A stretch of 64,000 nt of DNA. It comes from Delphinus delphis. Lineage: Eukaryota; Chordata; Mammalia; Artiodactyla; Delphinidae. The notes under the pieces are model-generated. The model did no database searches. It was not told where the DNA came from and was given only the letters and a program-made list of their open reading frames with translations. This document shows positions 22,601 to 35,264 of this stretch, piece by piece. The stretch lies in NCBI RefSeq assembly GCF_949987515.2, contig NC_082685.1:30210168-30274167 (forward strand), written 5' to 3'. The translations under genes and the position numbers were made by a program. Within the stretch, counting starts at the first letter, position 1. Each line of letters starts with the position of its first letter.

Positions 22601-23479
22601 AGCCTGAATCAAGTTGGTTATTCCAAAAAGGTTTCCTGAACTTAAATCACAAAAAGAAGTGGCCACTGAGAGTCCTCACCCGAATGCTGTGGTTTAGAGA
22701 AGAGATTCCCCAATAATTGTCTACAGAACAGTGCTGCCTCCCCGACCCACATTTTCATCACTTCGTGGCGGAATGAGCAAAAGGAGACCTTCACTGACCT
22801 TATATTCCACGAATTCTCTGTGTAAACCCTCTGTTCTGCTTACAGTGGTTCCTCTGTGGAGTTTGCTCGCTCCATCTACTTTTTGCCAGCTTCTTACACC
22901 GCAATATTTCCCAACCATATTTCCATCATTACCATCCCAATGGCCACCCTCTCACACCATCGGCATTATTTCTTACTATTTGTACATATCTTGATAAATT
23001 TTTGTTTTTTAAACACACTATTTTAAAAGTTAATGATGAAAGACTTAAGCATAAGAAACGGTATTGTTTGCCATGGCTAGAAGGTAGCTGTAAAAATAAA
23101 TTTAATTTTTAAAACGTTCCTCATTTCAAACTACATACAGTTAGCTAATGAAAGCTCTGAGTCTGAGCCTGCTAGCTTTTTTTTTTCCTAAAAGAGAGAA
23201 AAGAACAAGTTTAAGGGAGTTGTTAAAACTTTAGTAGATATAAACTGAGATGCTCCTCTTGAATTAATGGACTTATCAGAGAAATCTGAAATGGGAATAA
23301 CTTCCTCATTGCTCTGTTTCCCTGTTTCCCTGTTCTATTAATCACTTCAGTGCCCTGCACCACCAGTGACACTCATTTTGCTTTTTGGGTAATACTGCTA
23401 TAATAATACGATGACTGTTGTTGCTACTGCTAATGACAATAGTCATAATAATTAAAATAACAAAAACAACAAAAATAAA
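22601..23479. other. Unique DNA, no gene seen
   Basis: No repeat recognised; an 87-codon frame at 22,731-22,994 overlaps a 65-codon frame on the other strand and shows no domain. Confidence 0.5.
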
Positions 23480-23690
23480 AGTGCTTACTATAAGCCCAGC
23501 ACTGTTTTATGGATTTTTACATTTTCACACGGAATAACTAACTGACTCTTCCTAACAGCCCATGAGGGAAGCACTTATACACATGGGAACCTGGAGCCCT
23601 TGAAAGTTTAGTAATATGATCAAGCCTGCCAAGTTTAAGAGCAGTCACTGATCAAACCTCAGCTCTAAGTCAGACAGACCTTGTTTCCAG
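23480..23690 (-). repeat. MIR SINE, antisense
   Basis: 'gtgcttactataagcccagcactgttttatggatttttacattttcac' and 'cccatgagggaagcac' reproduce the reversed MIR 3' half. A second, sense-oriented MIR-like segment ('ccctgggcaagccacttt') directly follows at about 23,690-23,760. Confidence 0.65.
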
Positions 23691-24149
23691 CTTCATCATT
23701 GACTTTGCAACCCTGGGCAAGCCACTTTGATGCCACTTTGCAGAAAAAACTGAAACTTTGAGAGGTGACAATTAATTATGTTTTTTCCACTATTACTTAG
23801 ATGGGAATTCACCTTCTTGGGTTCCACTGAGATGACCTTTCTTATTTCATGTAATTCTTAATTGAAAAAACTAATTCGTGAAATGTTTTATATGTGTGTC
23901 TTTTAAGAGTATAGTATGTTAAATGTGGTAAAAGTTTGTAAGTCTTTTTTGCTTTCTCAAAGGTTCAATTACATTGCAAGTATAAGTTGGTGCTTTAAAA
24001 GAATGAAAGAAGTGATATGAAATTCAGAGGTAAGAGTTATCATTGTAGTTATCATCGTGGGCAGCACGCATAAAGGAAAGCACCAGAGAATGGATGGCAC
24101 AGAATGAGCCGTGAATAATGGCTGGGGATTTGATAAGCACACAGCAGAA

Positions 24150-24330
24150 AAACAACAAGGGCTGCTTACTGAGGGCCTATTACACACCACCTACTGTGCT
24201 AGACTTTCACTGCAACCACTTCAAAACATTTGCCACAATGTTAGCCAGGAGTCGACATCACCTCATTTTACAGATAAAGAAAGTGAGACTCAGATATTAA
24301 ACATGCTTCTCAAGGTTAAATAGCTAACGC
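24150..24330 (-). repeat. MIR SINE, antisense
   Basis: 'ctgagggcctattacacaccacctactgtgctag' and 'cctcattttacagataaagaaagtgagactcagat' are reversed MIR landmarks. Confidence 0.7.
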
Positions 24331-24488
24331 AGGACAGCAGAAGGCTTCAAGTACCACTCTCTTCCTTCCCTTCTTCTTCCTCCTCCTTTTTACTGAATTC
24401 TTATGCCAGTGTTTGCATTATGAGCTTTCAGGCTTTATTTGAGCATTTCTTTTCCAGATTGGGTTCAGAACCGAGGCAGTTGGACTGC

Positions 24489-24523
24489 GTCTGACTTAAG
24501 AACCAGACTCGGTCTGACTTAAG
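24489..24523. repeat. 23-bp-period partial tandem repeat
   Basis: 'gtctgacttaag' occurs at 24,489 and again at 24,512, with similar flanks ('actgc'/'actcg'). Confidence 0.8.
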
Positions 24524-24991
24524 CTGGACTGGGTCCAGGGTGAGGCTTCAGGTGAATAAAATTTTGTTTTAAGGCTGAACAAGTAGGCTAACCTTACCAA
24601 AGATAATCTTGCATTACAGTAACCACAGTGGAGAACTTTCAACCATTTTAACATAAGCTTATCCATTTATGAGGTGCCCTAGAGAAAAAGGAGTCTCAGG
24701 TAGGCACTCACTACAAAGGGTAGAGGGAAAATTATTATTCCTTCCCCTATAGTTTCTGGTGACCAGAATGAAACTTAATGGGACACCATATTCACTCCAG
24801 AACCTAGATGGGATCCTGGGAAAACTGGCAGAAGCTGGCAAAGGGTGAGAATTCTTTCCAAAGTCAGCTGTCCCAGACCTGTATCTTTGGTGTCTGGTCA
24901 AGAGAGGAAGGTAAAATTTCATAGAGTCCTGAAACAGGACAGAAGGAGGCAGGGCACAACCTTTAAAAGAATGACACAGCCATTGAGGATA

Positions 24992-25540
24992 TGACAAAAA
25001 CTGGTTAGGACCAACTACGTCCGCGATGGCAGAAGATTTGACTTCCAGTGGACCTTGAGCCTCATTATACACTCATTATAATAGATCGGCATGCTAAATG
25101 ACATACTCACAGGCAGCAGACAGTTCAGAGGCCAAACATAAAAGGCCAAAAAGTGGGCAGTGGCCTGATTTCTAGGAATCCCCGCCCCTTCCCTGAAGTT
25201 GGAATAATCCTCCCACTCATTAGCCTATGAAATTACCCAGCCCGTAAAAACTAACCACCTCATATGTTGGGGCCTCTGGCCTTCTTAGAGGACCCACACT
25301 CTGTCTGTGGAGTGTGTTTCTCCCATGGCCCCTCTCACTTTCTGAGACGACCCCGTGCCCTGGGGCCACTCTTGTGTTTTGAGACATTCTGTCTATGGAA
25401 TGTGCATCTCTCTAAATAAATCCACTTCCTACTTATCATTTTGTCTCTCACTGAATTCTCGTCTGCAACAAGACATCAGGGACCTGAGCTTCATTAAATC
25501 CTGAGACCAGATGTGTGATCTCAATTAAAAGACGGAGGGT
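24992..25540 (+). repeat. ERV1-like LTR
   Basis: The likely LTR start is 'tgacaaaaactggttagg'. A polyadenylation signal AATAAA at 25,415-25,420 is followed by a T-rich 'cattttgtctctcactg' segment typical of an R-U5 junction. An internal near-duplication ('ctctgtctgtggagtgtg' / 'ttctgtctatggaatgtg') lies just upstream of the signal. The 3' border and the primer-binding site could not be fixed. Family membership is judged by general appearance only. Confidence 0.55.
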
Positions 25541-25825
25541 TCCAGTCGCAATCTGGGTTGGGTGGTTTCAGTCCCTTCCTTTCCAAGCTTGGATTAGCAG
25601 GAAAAAACATTGATTATGGATCCTGTCTCTCCCAGGGATGCCTACTGCCTCTTGTTTATTTCATTTCATGTCCAGAGAACTTGATTTGGCAACTGGGAGG
25701 TTGAGGGGCCCCCAAATATGGCCAGACAGAAATGCGGGTTGCACTCTGTCTGTGGCCTGGTTCTACTGAGTGTTGCCAGCTCTCAGGGGAACTGAGTTTT
25801 TCTTTCTTATGTCTATCTTTGAGAT

Positions 25826-26437
25826 ATGGCTCTGGATCTTGGGAGGCCAATATCCTTTGCATCCTCTTTGGGGACTCCTCTTGTGTTCACAGCGTTGTTC
25901 AATACTGCCAAGAATATTTATTGTTTGTCCTGGCTGAAAGCTGACAAGATATTCAAAAGGACTTTTTTTAAGTGGCCTTATGTTCAGAAGTTTGTCAAGT
26001 TGGAAGTTGATATTCAGAGCCTTATAGGAACTTTCTTTCAGGCCTTCTTCCCAAAGCTAAAATGATACTACGTATCCACAGGGAAAGAAAAGCATTCTGA
26101 AGCTACTGTGGAAGAATCTACTAAAACATTCCAAAGACACCCAGCTCTAAATCTAGAACACGGGAAACTTTTGATTTCCATCTTAGCTGAAGATCTTCTT
26201 CCTGATATAAAGAAGCAAATTGAGCATAATGTAGTTGGATGGCTGGGTCAGCTTCTGGATATCATTCAGGTTACAACCCAATTCTTTGAGAAACTAAAAA
26301 CAAAGTTTTATTTGTCTTACAAATCTAGTGTTTACAAGAACAGAAATGTGACTACAGAAAAAATTCAAAGCCCACTTATCCTTTTTACCAACCCCAAAGC
26401 CTGCCCCATTCAACTGAAAGGCGTACAGATATTGTAA
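25826..26437 (+). pseudogene. Decayed ERV gag-like remnant
   Basis: Downstream of the LTR two open frames follow: about 79 codons from 25,826 and 109 codons at 26,108-26,437. The second contains a segment with the spacing of the C-terminal part of gammaretrovirus-type capsid (a proline-aspartate-isoleucine-lysine core followed by a leucine-rich stretch and an aromatic pair at residues about 28-62). That resemblance is by eye. The frames are not joined, there is no intact gag start, and no protease or reverse transcriptase follows, so it is non-functional. It could also be an unrelated chance frame; the LTR upstream is the main support. Confidence 0.4.
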
Positions 26438-26583
26438 AAGTCTGAATTTAGGAAACAAAATCCCTTTTCTGAGAAACTTAAATCCTTTCTCTGTGTTCTC
26501 TGAGATGTAAATGCTCTACCTGGTCTTCTCTAAGAAGCCAGAGCCATCTCTTGAAATGCAAACTTCAGGAAGGTAATTCTTAT

Positions 26584-26606
26584 TAGAAAAAAAAAAAAAA
26601 AAAAAA
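26584..26606. repeat. Poly-A tract
   Basis: About 21 A residues directly after the ERV-like stretch. No target-site duplication is evident. Confidence 0.85.
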
Positions 26607-27193
26607 GAAGCTATTTGGGAATTAGGTGAATGAAAATTCTTAAAAGTCTTTTCCACAAATATTAGTAAAAGCTTTAGCCATCTGAGCAGATAACCTTAAC
26701 TTATTCTATGTGCCAGAAACACAATTTGGATTCAACTGTTCTTTTATAAGCTAGTGAGTTTTGCATTATTTTATTTGTCTCATGGCTAAAATTTTAAAAC
26801 AAAAGTTGTAAGATCTCTGAGTTTGTCTGTAAGTTTATATATGTCTATGTATATATGTTATAGATGTGTGATATTTTTTCTACCCCCAGATGATATCGCC
26901 AAATTTAATTTGTATATAGTTCTATTTAATTGTCTCAAAGACAAACAACTGCTTATATAAATCAAGTATACTCTCAGAAATATAGAAATTAACTAAACAG
27001 TTTTTCATGTTTCATGATCTAGGATAATCTTCAGAAAATAAAAGCTAGTTTAAGTTTGTTGGCTTAATTAAAACAGGCATATTTTTAGTGTTATCAACAT
27101 TAAACATACTACTTTTATTCTACCTTGGTTACTAACATTCAAATAAGCTCACGTTATCTCGCTTACAGAATTTATCAGCAAGAAAGAAAACTT
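26607..27193. other. AT-rich DNA, possibly more ERV interior
   Basis: Sequence such as 'gtgatattttttctacccccagatgatatcgcc' looks like dispersed-repeat interior, but I could not tie it to a named family. No coding frame of note. Confidence 0.25.
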
Positions 27194-27205
27194 AAGACTA
27201 TGGTC

Positions 27206-27581
27206 GGGGGCTTCCCTGCTGGCTCAGTGGTTGAGAGTCCGCCTGCCAATGCAGGGGACACGGGTTCGAGCCCTGGTCCAGGAAGATCCCACATGCCGCG
27301 GAGCAACTGAGCCCGTGCGCCACAACTGCTGAGCCTGTGCTCTAGTGCCTTCAAGCCACGGCTGCTGAGCCCACATGCCACAACTACTGAAGCCCGTGTG
27401 CCTAGAGCCCATGCTCCGCAGCAAGAGACGCCACCGCGATGAGAGGCCTGCCCACTGCAGTGAAGAGTGGACCCCGCTCGCTGCAACTAGAGAAAAGCAA
27501 CGAAGCAGCAACAAAGACCCAAAGCAGCCAGAAACAATAAATAAATTAAATTAAATAATAAAATAAATAAATTAAAAAAAA
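27206..27581 (+). mobile_element. CHR SINE, long form
   Basis: Head 'cttccctgctggctcagtgg', B-box 'ggttcgagccc', extended body with 'ccacaactactgaagcccg' units and '...aaagacccaaagcagcc' end, then an AAAT/AATAA tail. A perfect 12-bp target-site duplication 'aagactatggtc' lies at 27,194-27,205 and 27,582-27,593. Minus-strand frames of 96-103 codons are SINE read-through. Confidence 0.96.
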
Positions 27582-27778
27582 AAGACTATGGTCACCTGTT
27601 TAATGCCTCATGAAATTTTCATTAGTAATCTAAACATAATTGTTAAGAATAAGTAGATGTAAATAAGATAGAAGTTTATAAATAAACTTTTCAACAATAA
27701 TTATGCTTTATGGCATGTCAACTTAAATATACTTTCCAAAATCTTTTTGGTCACTTGAAACCTTAATGCTCTACAGTC

Positions 27779-28258
27779 TTAAGATGGGGTTACATTCCAA
27801 TAAGCCCACTGTAAATTGAAAATATAAGTTGAAAATGCATTTAATACCCTTAACACCAAACATCGTAGTTTAGCTTAGCCTACCTTAAATGTGTTCAGAA
27901 CACTTACATTAGCCTATAGTTGGGAAAAATCATCTAACACAAAGCTTATTTTATAATAAAGAGTTGAATGTCTTGTGTAATTTATTGAATATTGTACTAA
28001 AGTAAAAAACAGAATGCTGGCACGGGTATAGAATGGTTTTAAGTGTATTGGTTTTTGACCCTCATGACTGAATATCTGACTGGGAGCTGCAGTTCACTGC
28101 CACTGCCCAGCATCACAAGAAAGCATCATACTACATGTACCAGCCCGAAAAAAGATCAAAATTCGAAGTACTGTTTCTACTGAACGTGAATCTCTTTTGC
28201 ACCATCATAAAGTTGAAAAATCTTAAGTCAAACCATCGTAAGTCAGGAACCATCTGTA
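27779..28258 (-). repeat. Tigger-type (TcMar) MITE
   Basis: Both ends carry related inverted words ('cttaagatggggttac' at the left; 'aaaccatcgtaagtcaggaaccatctgta' at the right), and the interior 'catcgtagtttagcttagcctaccttaaatgtgttcagaacac' is characteristic of a Tigger-derived non-autonomous family that ends in '...cgtaagtcggggacc'. Termini are eroded. Confidence 0.65.
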
Positions 28259-28589
28259 CAGAGATAAGTTAAACGATGACTATTCAATGAATATCTAGAT
28301 AATTTCCAAATAAGATAAAATATTGAAACATTAATTACTGAACATAGGTGTATCCACTTTCAACTTCTTTTTACAGAGGAACTAAAGATATTTGTAACTC
28401 TGAAATCAAGACTCCTGGCACAGAGCAGTGAAAACTTTGAATCACCCGATGCAGGTTTCCAGCTGAGATGGAACAAGGCAACTGCCTTGTGGTGTCAGTG
28501 CTCATATTATAAATAAGCCTTTTTCATTGTCTCCATAATGTCACATTTTTGTGCATATTGCTGGTGATTTTGCTATTTAAAATGACCCC

Positions 28590-28916
28590 TGGGCTTCCCT
28601 GGTGGCGCAGTGGTTCAGAATCTGCCTGCTAATGCAGGGGACATGGGTTCGAGCCCTGGTCTGGGAGGATCCCACATGCCGCAGAGCAACTAGGCCCGTG
28701 AGCCACAACTACTGAGCCTGCGCGTCTGGAGCCTGTGCTCCGCAACAAGAGAGGCCGCGATAGTGAGAGGCCCGCGCACCGCGATGAAGAGTGGCCGCCG
28801 CTTGCCACAACTAGAGAAAGCCCTCCACAGAAACGAAGACCCAACACAGCCAAAAATAAATAAATAAACAAATGTGGGGTTTAAAAAAAAAGAAAAAAGA
28901 ATATTATTTAAAAAAA
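28590..28916 (+). mobile_element. CHR SINE, intermediate form
   Basis: The head 'gggcttccctggtggcgcag' is followed by the 'gagccacaactactgagcctgcgcgtctgg' body and an 'acgaagacccaacacagcc' 3' end, that is, a short-form head on a long-form 3' half. A perfect 12-bp target-site duplication 'taaaatgacccc' flanks it. It interrupts the Tigger2-like element. Confidence 0.96.
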
Positions 28917-29100
28917 TAAAATGACCCCCAAGCATTGTACTGAAGTGCTGTCTAGTGATGTAAGTGCAAAAAGGCTGTGGTGTGCCTAATGGAGAAAGGA
29001 CATGTGCTAGATAAGCTTTGTTCAGGGAGGAGTTATAGTGCTGTTGTCTGTGAGTTCACTGGTAACAATCAACAATGTATATTAAATAAGAAGTCTTTTT

Positions 29101-29127
29101 TTTTCTTTTCTTTTTTCTTTTGTTTTT
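29101..29127. repeat. T-rich simple tract
   Basis: Runs of T interrupted by single C residues inside the Tigger2-like element. Confidence 0.7.
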
Positions 29128-29556
29128 AAACAGAAACACACATAAAACAAGGTTACGTATTGATCTCTTGATTGATAAAAACGTTGCGACCACAGGGTTG
29201 CACTTACTTAATCCTCTATTCCCCCTAGGAGCAGTGGTTCAGCATTTGCTAATTCAGTGTTTTAGACAGCTTTATAGAACATGACTACCACAAATAAGGA
29301 GACTCAACTGTATTTATTTATTTTCCCTATGCTCTTGATATTTTATTCTTTGTATGACTATGATCTTGTATTCTTACATTCTTTATTAAGATGCCTTACT
29401 TTTGCAACCCGTTTTCTATGGAACTGGGTATCATATGCATGAACACAACACACACACACGCAAATATCCATTTAAAGACCTTGACTATAATCTTTTGACT
29501 TATTTATAATTTATATTATGTATCATGGTATTTAATTTATATTAAACTGACCTTTT

Positions 29557-29759
29557 TTTTTTTTTTTGCGGTACGAGGTCCTCTCACTGTTGTGGCCTCT
29601 CCCGTTGCGGAGCACAGGCTCTGGACACGCAGGCTCAGCGGCCATGGCTCATGGGCCCAGCCGCTCTGCGGCATGTGGGATCTTCCCGGACCGGGGCACA
29701 AACCCATGTCCCCTGCATCGGCAGGTGGACTCTCAACCACTGCGCCAGCAGGGAAGCCC
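29557..29759 (-). mobile_element. CHR SINE, short form, antisense
   Basis: A poly-T tail, 'gcggtacgaggtcctctcactg' body end and '...caccactgcgccagcagggaagccc' head in reverse. A perfect 15-bp target-site duplication 'ttaaactgacctttt' lies at 29,542-29,556 and 29,760-29,774. Confidence 0.97.
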
Positions 29760-29774
29760 TTAAACTGACCTTTT

Positions 29775-32700
29775 AACAATATATTTTTATGTTTTAGTTT
29801 TTCAGTCAAATTGAACTCATTCACTTATTTTCCTTTATTTACTCAACACCTTGTTGAGATGCTTGGTTTTATTCAAATTCTATTCTATTTGTTCATCCTG
29901 TTTTGCATAGTTCTGAAGATACAATAAGCAGCTATAGGATACTTTTCTTCTTTTTGTAACTGTAGTATAATAGTAAACAAAGTCATTCAAAGGTATTCCA
30001 TGTCAATTTTCCAAATGAGCTACTTAAAAATTTAAATAGCATTTTATAATTTTCTTAGTCCATGTTACAAATATCTCCCTGATATATATTGATACATTCA
30101 GGGACATGGAAACCAAAATCTGCATCCAATGATGGTTGGCAAAAATGCTAAGTACATTAGTCCCACTTCAGCATAAGTGACAACAGCAGGAATTTAAACA
30201 AGACAATCCATAATTTAGAAAGTTATGTAACTCTTTATAATAAAACATATGGTTTTCTCTAGAATAACCCCATATTTTTGCTGGTCAAAAAATGTTCAAT
30301 CAGTGGATCAGTATCTGGAGTAACAGATTGGACCCAAAAACTTGGTTCCCTTGAACAAAATATTTAACCCCTTGGACCGCAGATTTTAGGATTAAATAAG
30401 ACTTTGTTTTTATGTTAAATAAAATAATTTACATTAAGGAGAAAACATGTTTTAAATGTGGTACATGGTATGCATTTACTAACTGTTCCTTTCTACTTTT
30501 CATCTATTCATAATTGTTATATTAAAACACCACAAACATCAGATATTAGTTCTGGTTATATAAGTTCTACTTTGTTCTTTAAATTTTCAAGAAAATATTT
30601 TGTGAAATATATAATATTTGCATGACTGTATGTGAGAGAATGTGAAATATTTAAAGAAAACCTGTTGTAAGTCTCACAATGTTAAGAAGCAACTCAGGCA
30701 TGTAATGCAGGGAAAAAAAAATTTCAAAATGTACTCATCTTAAAGGTTAGATGTTGCGTATTAAAGGGTGTTTCTCTGCAGGCAAAAAAAGCAAAGGGGG
30801 GAAAAGAGCTTAGTGTAATACTTTCAAAATGATGCTAATAATTTCAGTTCTTATATAGAAGTGGATTTGAAACTAGAGAATAAATGTGTTAATCTTATTT
30901 TTTTAAAGAGACGTGGTCACATATATTCAGTACATACTGATTATTATGAACTCTTTAAATGGGAAGGAAAGTGAAAAATGTCACTTGCTTTCTATTGATG
31001 GGGAATTAAATCCACACCTCACCCACTGCCGATGTGTAGCTGAAAACACAGTCTTCATGTAGATCTGTTGATTTTCCCAAATTTCCTACCTAAAGTAGGG
31101 TTTCATTTCAATAATACTGGAAATCAAGAAACATTCGTTCTGTTTAGCCCTTATCAAAGGCAATCTTTCAAAGTATCACAGTTTTTTCTATGATTTTTAA
31201 GTTGCTTTCTCTTTCATCTTCATTTTTAAAATAGTGAAAAATAGCCAAAAAGCATGTTTTAGTGATGATAAAAACACAGCTTGCATTTCATCCTAGTCTG
31301 GCTGAAAGCACATACGACTGTCCTAGAACTATAAGAACCTCCATTTAAATCTCGTGTTTGCTATCAATCCACCATCACCATGGAGTAAAAACCATTTTAT
31401 ATACTACCAGCGAAGCAAAAGGAGACCCATGGAAACGTTTAAGGTAGATCCCTGGCCAGAAAAGCTGTATACTTTATTCTGCCTCTTATGAGCAAAGAGA
31501 GTATCATTTAAACTTCAGGCATAAGCCTAAGTTGAAAAGAAAAATAGCCATTGGTGGTCTAGGAGGAAAGTGAAAACCTGGGCAAACACCAGCTTATATT
31601 TATAAAGCCTCCTATTGTCTGGGAAAGCTACTCTCACTGATTCTATTAGGGCTGCAAATGACACTCTGAATGAACAGCAGAGGGCAGAAGCCTTGCAGAG
31701 TCCTTTTCCAAGTAGGTGGGTATTTCTTGAGAACAGTTTCAACAGAACATAAAATATGATGCCAGAGAGTTATTGTGAAGAATTTCTTTTCAAAGTTAAT
31801 AGTAGTTTTCTGAAAACTAAGCCCGGCCTCACTGACTGGCTTGTTATTCGGCCAAAATTCAAGGCATTTTTGGTTGCAATAGTCAATTACCAAAGTACTG
31901 CCCTAACTAAAATGATGGCAAAACCTAACGAGAACTTTGAGAAAGCGTAATGATTTTCAGGCCAGCACGTTAGGCAGATCACTGAGATTTGGAGACCTGC
32001 TTTCACTATCAAGGAAGTTTCTAAGACCATGTAGCCTTTTCTCCCTCTTCCCACATCTACATGCTACTCTTCATTATCCTCTGCCTGACCACCATGTACC
32101 GAAGATCCATCTTCTCCAGAAAACCTAATCAAAAGGTTGTAAGCTTTTTAGATGATAAACTTAGGATGATGAGCAAGAAAGGGAAAAACAGGGGACAATT
32201 GCTGGCTCTAACAAAGTAAGGAAAATCCTCTAGGAATCCTAAACACAGGCCTCCTTCTCCAATGCAGGATTCATTCTTCTAGGTCCTGCCCCACCAAACT
32301 CACCTCCTCTAACTCTGCAGTGTTCTCCTCTGTTACTTGCTCTGGGAGAGGACAGATGGGCTAGCATGGATATGTCAGAGTCTTAGGTTTGTTTCACCGT
32401 ACGCCCTCCTATTCCTTCCAAAATTAACAACTCTGCATTTATAATGGATTTGCAACACTTGGTGATATTTCCTTAAGAATAGAAACAATGATGGACCCAA
32501 GTTTCCAAGACACAAAGTGGAACCCGGAGATGATTCTGGGAGAGGATGGTGCCTCATCTGTGTGTGAGCAACCGTGAAGTCAGAGCTGTGCTCTAACAAA
32601 ATCAAGTTTTCCTTGTACAACCCAGTTTGGATCTGATCTCCAAGACATTAGGAACAACGATACTTTAGAGAAAGTAGACTCTAAACTGACTGATTGAACT

Positions 32701-34379
32701 AAGCTGTCTGATGACTGTATTACACACACCTCCTTCCTGAGGGTATTCCCATCATCATCCCTCCCTTATTCCCATGACCACTCCCTCAGCCACGTTAGAC
32801 CTATACTCACTGCCTCATTTTCATTGAAAAAGCTTCTGCAAGCAATAAAAAATATAGAAAAAGAAAAAAGGATTTAATCCAGATACCTTTTCCATTTATC
32901 CATCTAATCACTTAAGAGTCTTTACTGGACCTCCTCTCATACCTCATCCTTGGCCACAAAATCTCTATACATACTCAAATTACTGAAATTATTCTGTAAC
33001 TAATGTTTTAGCTAAGTCAGATATCCCATTCCCAAATTAGAAGTGCATAATATATTAGTTGTCCCCATAGAACTCATCTATGGGTCAAACTTGGTAGGAT
33101 TTGACTTGTAAAAGCAAGATCGAAGAAAGCAAAACACCAGAGAAAAAAGGATGTAGGAAGCCCAAGAAAGCCTTAGGAAGACATTTGATATATGATGTTA
33201 GATGCTGTAGAAATATATTGAGGATGCCAGTTCAGGGACAATAAAAGCAGAAAGGATTTTACTAGGAGCATTAGAAAGACTCGCCAGCTTCCTTTTTGCT
33301 TTCTGCCTGCATAGATTAACAACATTAAACAGATCAAGGGGAACAAATTTTTCTATCCAAAAGGTCTTTACACACGGCAATGTGATGCTATGTGGTCCAG
33401 CTAATCAAAACCATCACCTTTTATTTCCATATGTATATAACAAATACCAAAAGTGTGGTGGCCAAGTTATTCTTAGAGGCTAGGGAATGAGGAATTGGGG
33501 GCTGGAGGGTGAGTCCATCCAGGTAGATAAGAACCAGATGCATGACTGAAGAATGGTAAAGTCATTCTCTTGGGTTGGGAGCGAGAGAGACAATCGCAGA
33601 TTGCAGAGAGAAAATGACAGTACTAATTACTTTTGTCCATAAGGAAAAAAGCAAAAAAAAAAGAAAAGCCAGCTTTCCTGCACAGAGCTGGAAGAGCCCT
33701 ATTTTGTGATCTGCATGAAAGCACTTTGGTCAACAATGCAAACAGAACTTGAGGCACAGCAAAACACAAAATTGTAGCTATGATTCCACTCACCAAAATG
33801 GTGGATCTTCAGTGTGCAACAGTGAGCTCTACCGGAGCGCTCCGCAGCAAAGCCGAGTGATGAAGCAAGCCCCAGACTGCTTAGGCAATAAAAAGTTGGA
33901 TGTGACTGTTAAAAAAGAAAAGAAAACAGATAAGACTAAAATGAGCACATAAAACAAACAAACAAAAAGAATAAAAATGCAAATAAATACCACATATCTT
34001 CAAAATGTAGGGAAGCTGGAATTGGGAGCTAAATTAGCTTAACTGTATACCTTACCCTTTCGAATATCTTTCAAAAGAGGAATGTAAAATATGGTATAAA
34101 ACATTATTAGTTCAGTTATTTTGACTATAGCACACCATTCCCATTAAGACACAATAGCATACCCATTTGTTATCCTTCAAATGTGATGCTGTTTATAATA
34201 TTATAACACCTAAATGCACAGTATTAGAATGGGATATTATTTAAAGGCATCTTTCTAGCAATATACAGATTTTAGGTCTGCTCTTCACATTTATAAATTA
34301 TTTATTTCATCTTAAAATGTACTGTTTGCTCACCCATACAGTTTGAGCATTATTTCGTCAACTTTTAAATTCAAATACT
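29775..34379. other. Long unique AT-rich interval, no gene seen
   Basis: 4.6 kb with no confidently recognisable repeat or gene. A degenerate MIR-like trace may exist at 30,330-30,450. The longest frame is 93 codons (minus strand, 31,612-31,893) without a recognisable domain. The lack of repeats compared with the rest of the window is itself notable. Confidence 0.5.
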
Positions 34380-34610
34380 TGCTAGTTGGTGCCACAGTCA
34401 ATAGGATATGGGAAGTCCCCTGACTCTAACACAACTTGCTTTGGACAAATGACCTAAGGTCTCCTTAGCTAAAATTTGGATATAACAGCACCTATTTCAC
34501 AGAAGTGTTGTGAAAATTAAACACGATAATCTATCAAAGCACTTAGTACAGTGCCTGGCACACGGCACCCCTACATTACTTGTCAGCTGTCATTGTTGTC
34601 ACAGTTGTTA
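34380..34610 (+). repeat. MIR SINE
   Basis: 'ctttggacaaatgacctaagg', 'agcacctatttcacagaagtgttgtgaaaattaaacacgataat' and 'cacttagtacagtgcctggcac' are successive MIR landmarks. Confidence 0.8.
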
Positions 34611-35264
34611 CCATGACTCCAAGGCCACAGGTCCGAAATCATCAACAGAGATTTTTGGGCTCATTTCCCAATGATTAACTCTTAAAATTTCACACACACC
34701 CCTCCCCTTTTCAAAAAAGTCCACAAATTAAGTGAATTTGCTTAAGACATTCGCTATTCATTAGATTCCCTTCTCCCCTGGCAGTACGACTGGGGCAGTG
34801 ATGGAGACACAGGGAGATTTCTTAAGTTTGCAAAGGAATTTCACAAATAATGCAAACATGAAAAGAAAGGTCAACAAAGAGAAACAACAGTTGAAAATGA
34901 ATGGTTCTAATTTCCCAGCTCTGTTCAACTCATTCTCATCCCCTGAGTACTAACGTAGTCATCCACATGTAAAAAGGAGCCACCCCCCACCAATCAGCCA
35001 ACCCAGGTAGGTTCCCAGGCAGTGCTAGTGAGCAAGAGAGGGGCCAGTCTGACTGAGCCCATCTCCAGTGCCCAGATGTGGCCACAGCTGGATACCACAC
35101 TCCTAATCACCTTCCTCCCAAGGGAAAGTATTATTTTCAGACTGATGGCTCTATCTTCCCTGGCCACTCTGAAAAGCCTTCCAGCCCTCCACAAAGACTC
35201 CTGGTAGGATGCAATAAATACTGGGTGCTAGCTTCCTGATCTTCCAGACAGGAAGAGGGCTTGC
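34611..35264. other. Unique DNA, no gene seen
   Basis: No repeat recognised; short C-rich and CA-rich runs at about 34,690-34,710. Confidence 0.5.

Larger units (their letters stand above)
28470..29310. repeat. MER8/Tigger2-like element, split by a SINE
   Basis: Left of the SINE, 'attataaataagcctttttcattgtctcc' and right of it 'agcattgtactgaagtgctgtctagtg', 'gataagctttgttcagg', 'acataaaacaaggttacgtattgatc' and 'aggagcagtggttcagcatttgctaattcagtg' form one element. It ends with the TIR-like 'ggagactcaactg' followed by TA. The left boundary is uncertain. Confidence 0.65.

Noticed and set aside
24659..25072. 137-codon minus-strand frame upstream of and overlapping the LTR
   Set aside because: It crosses the presumed LTR start on the opposite strand; no ERV or host domain was recognised.
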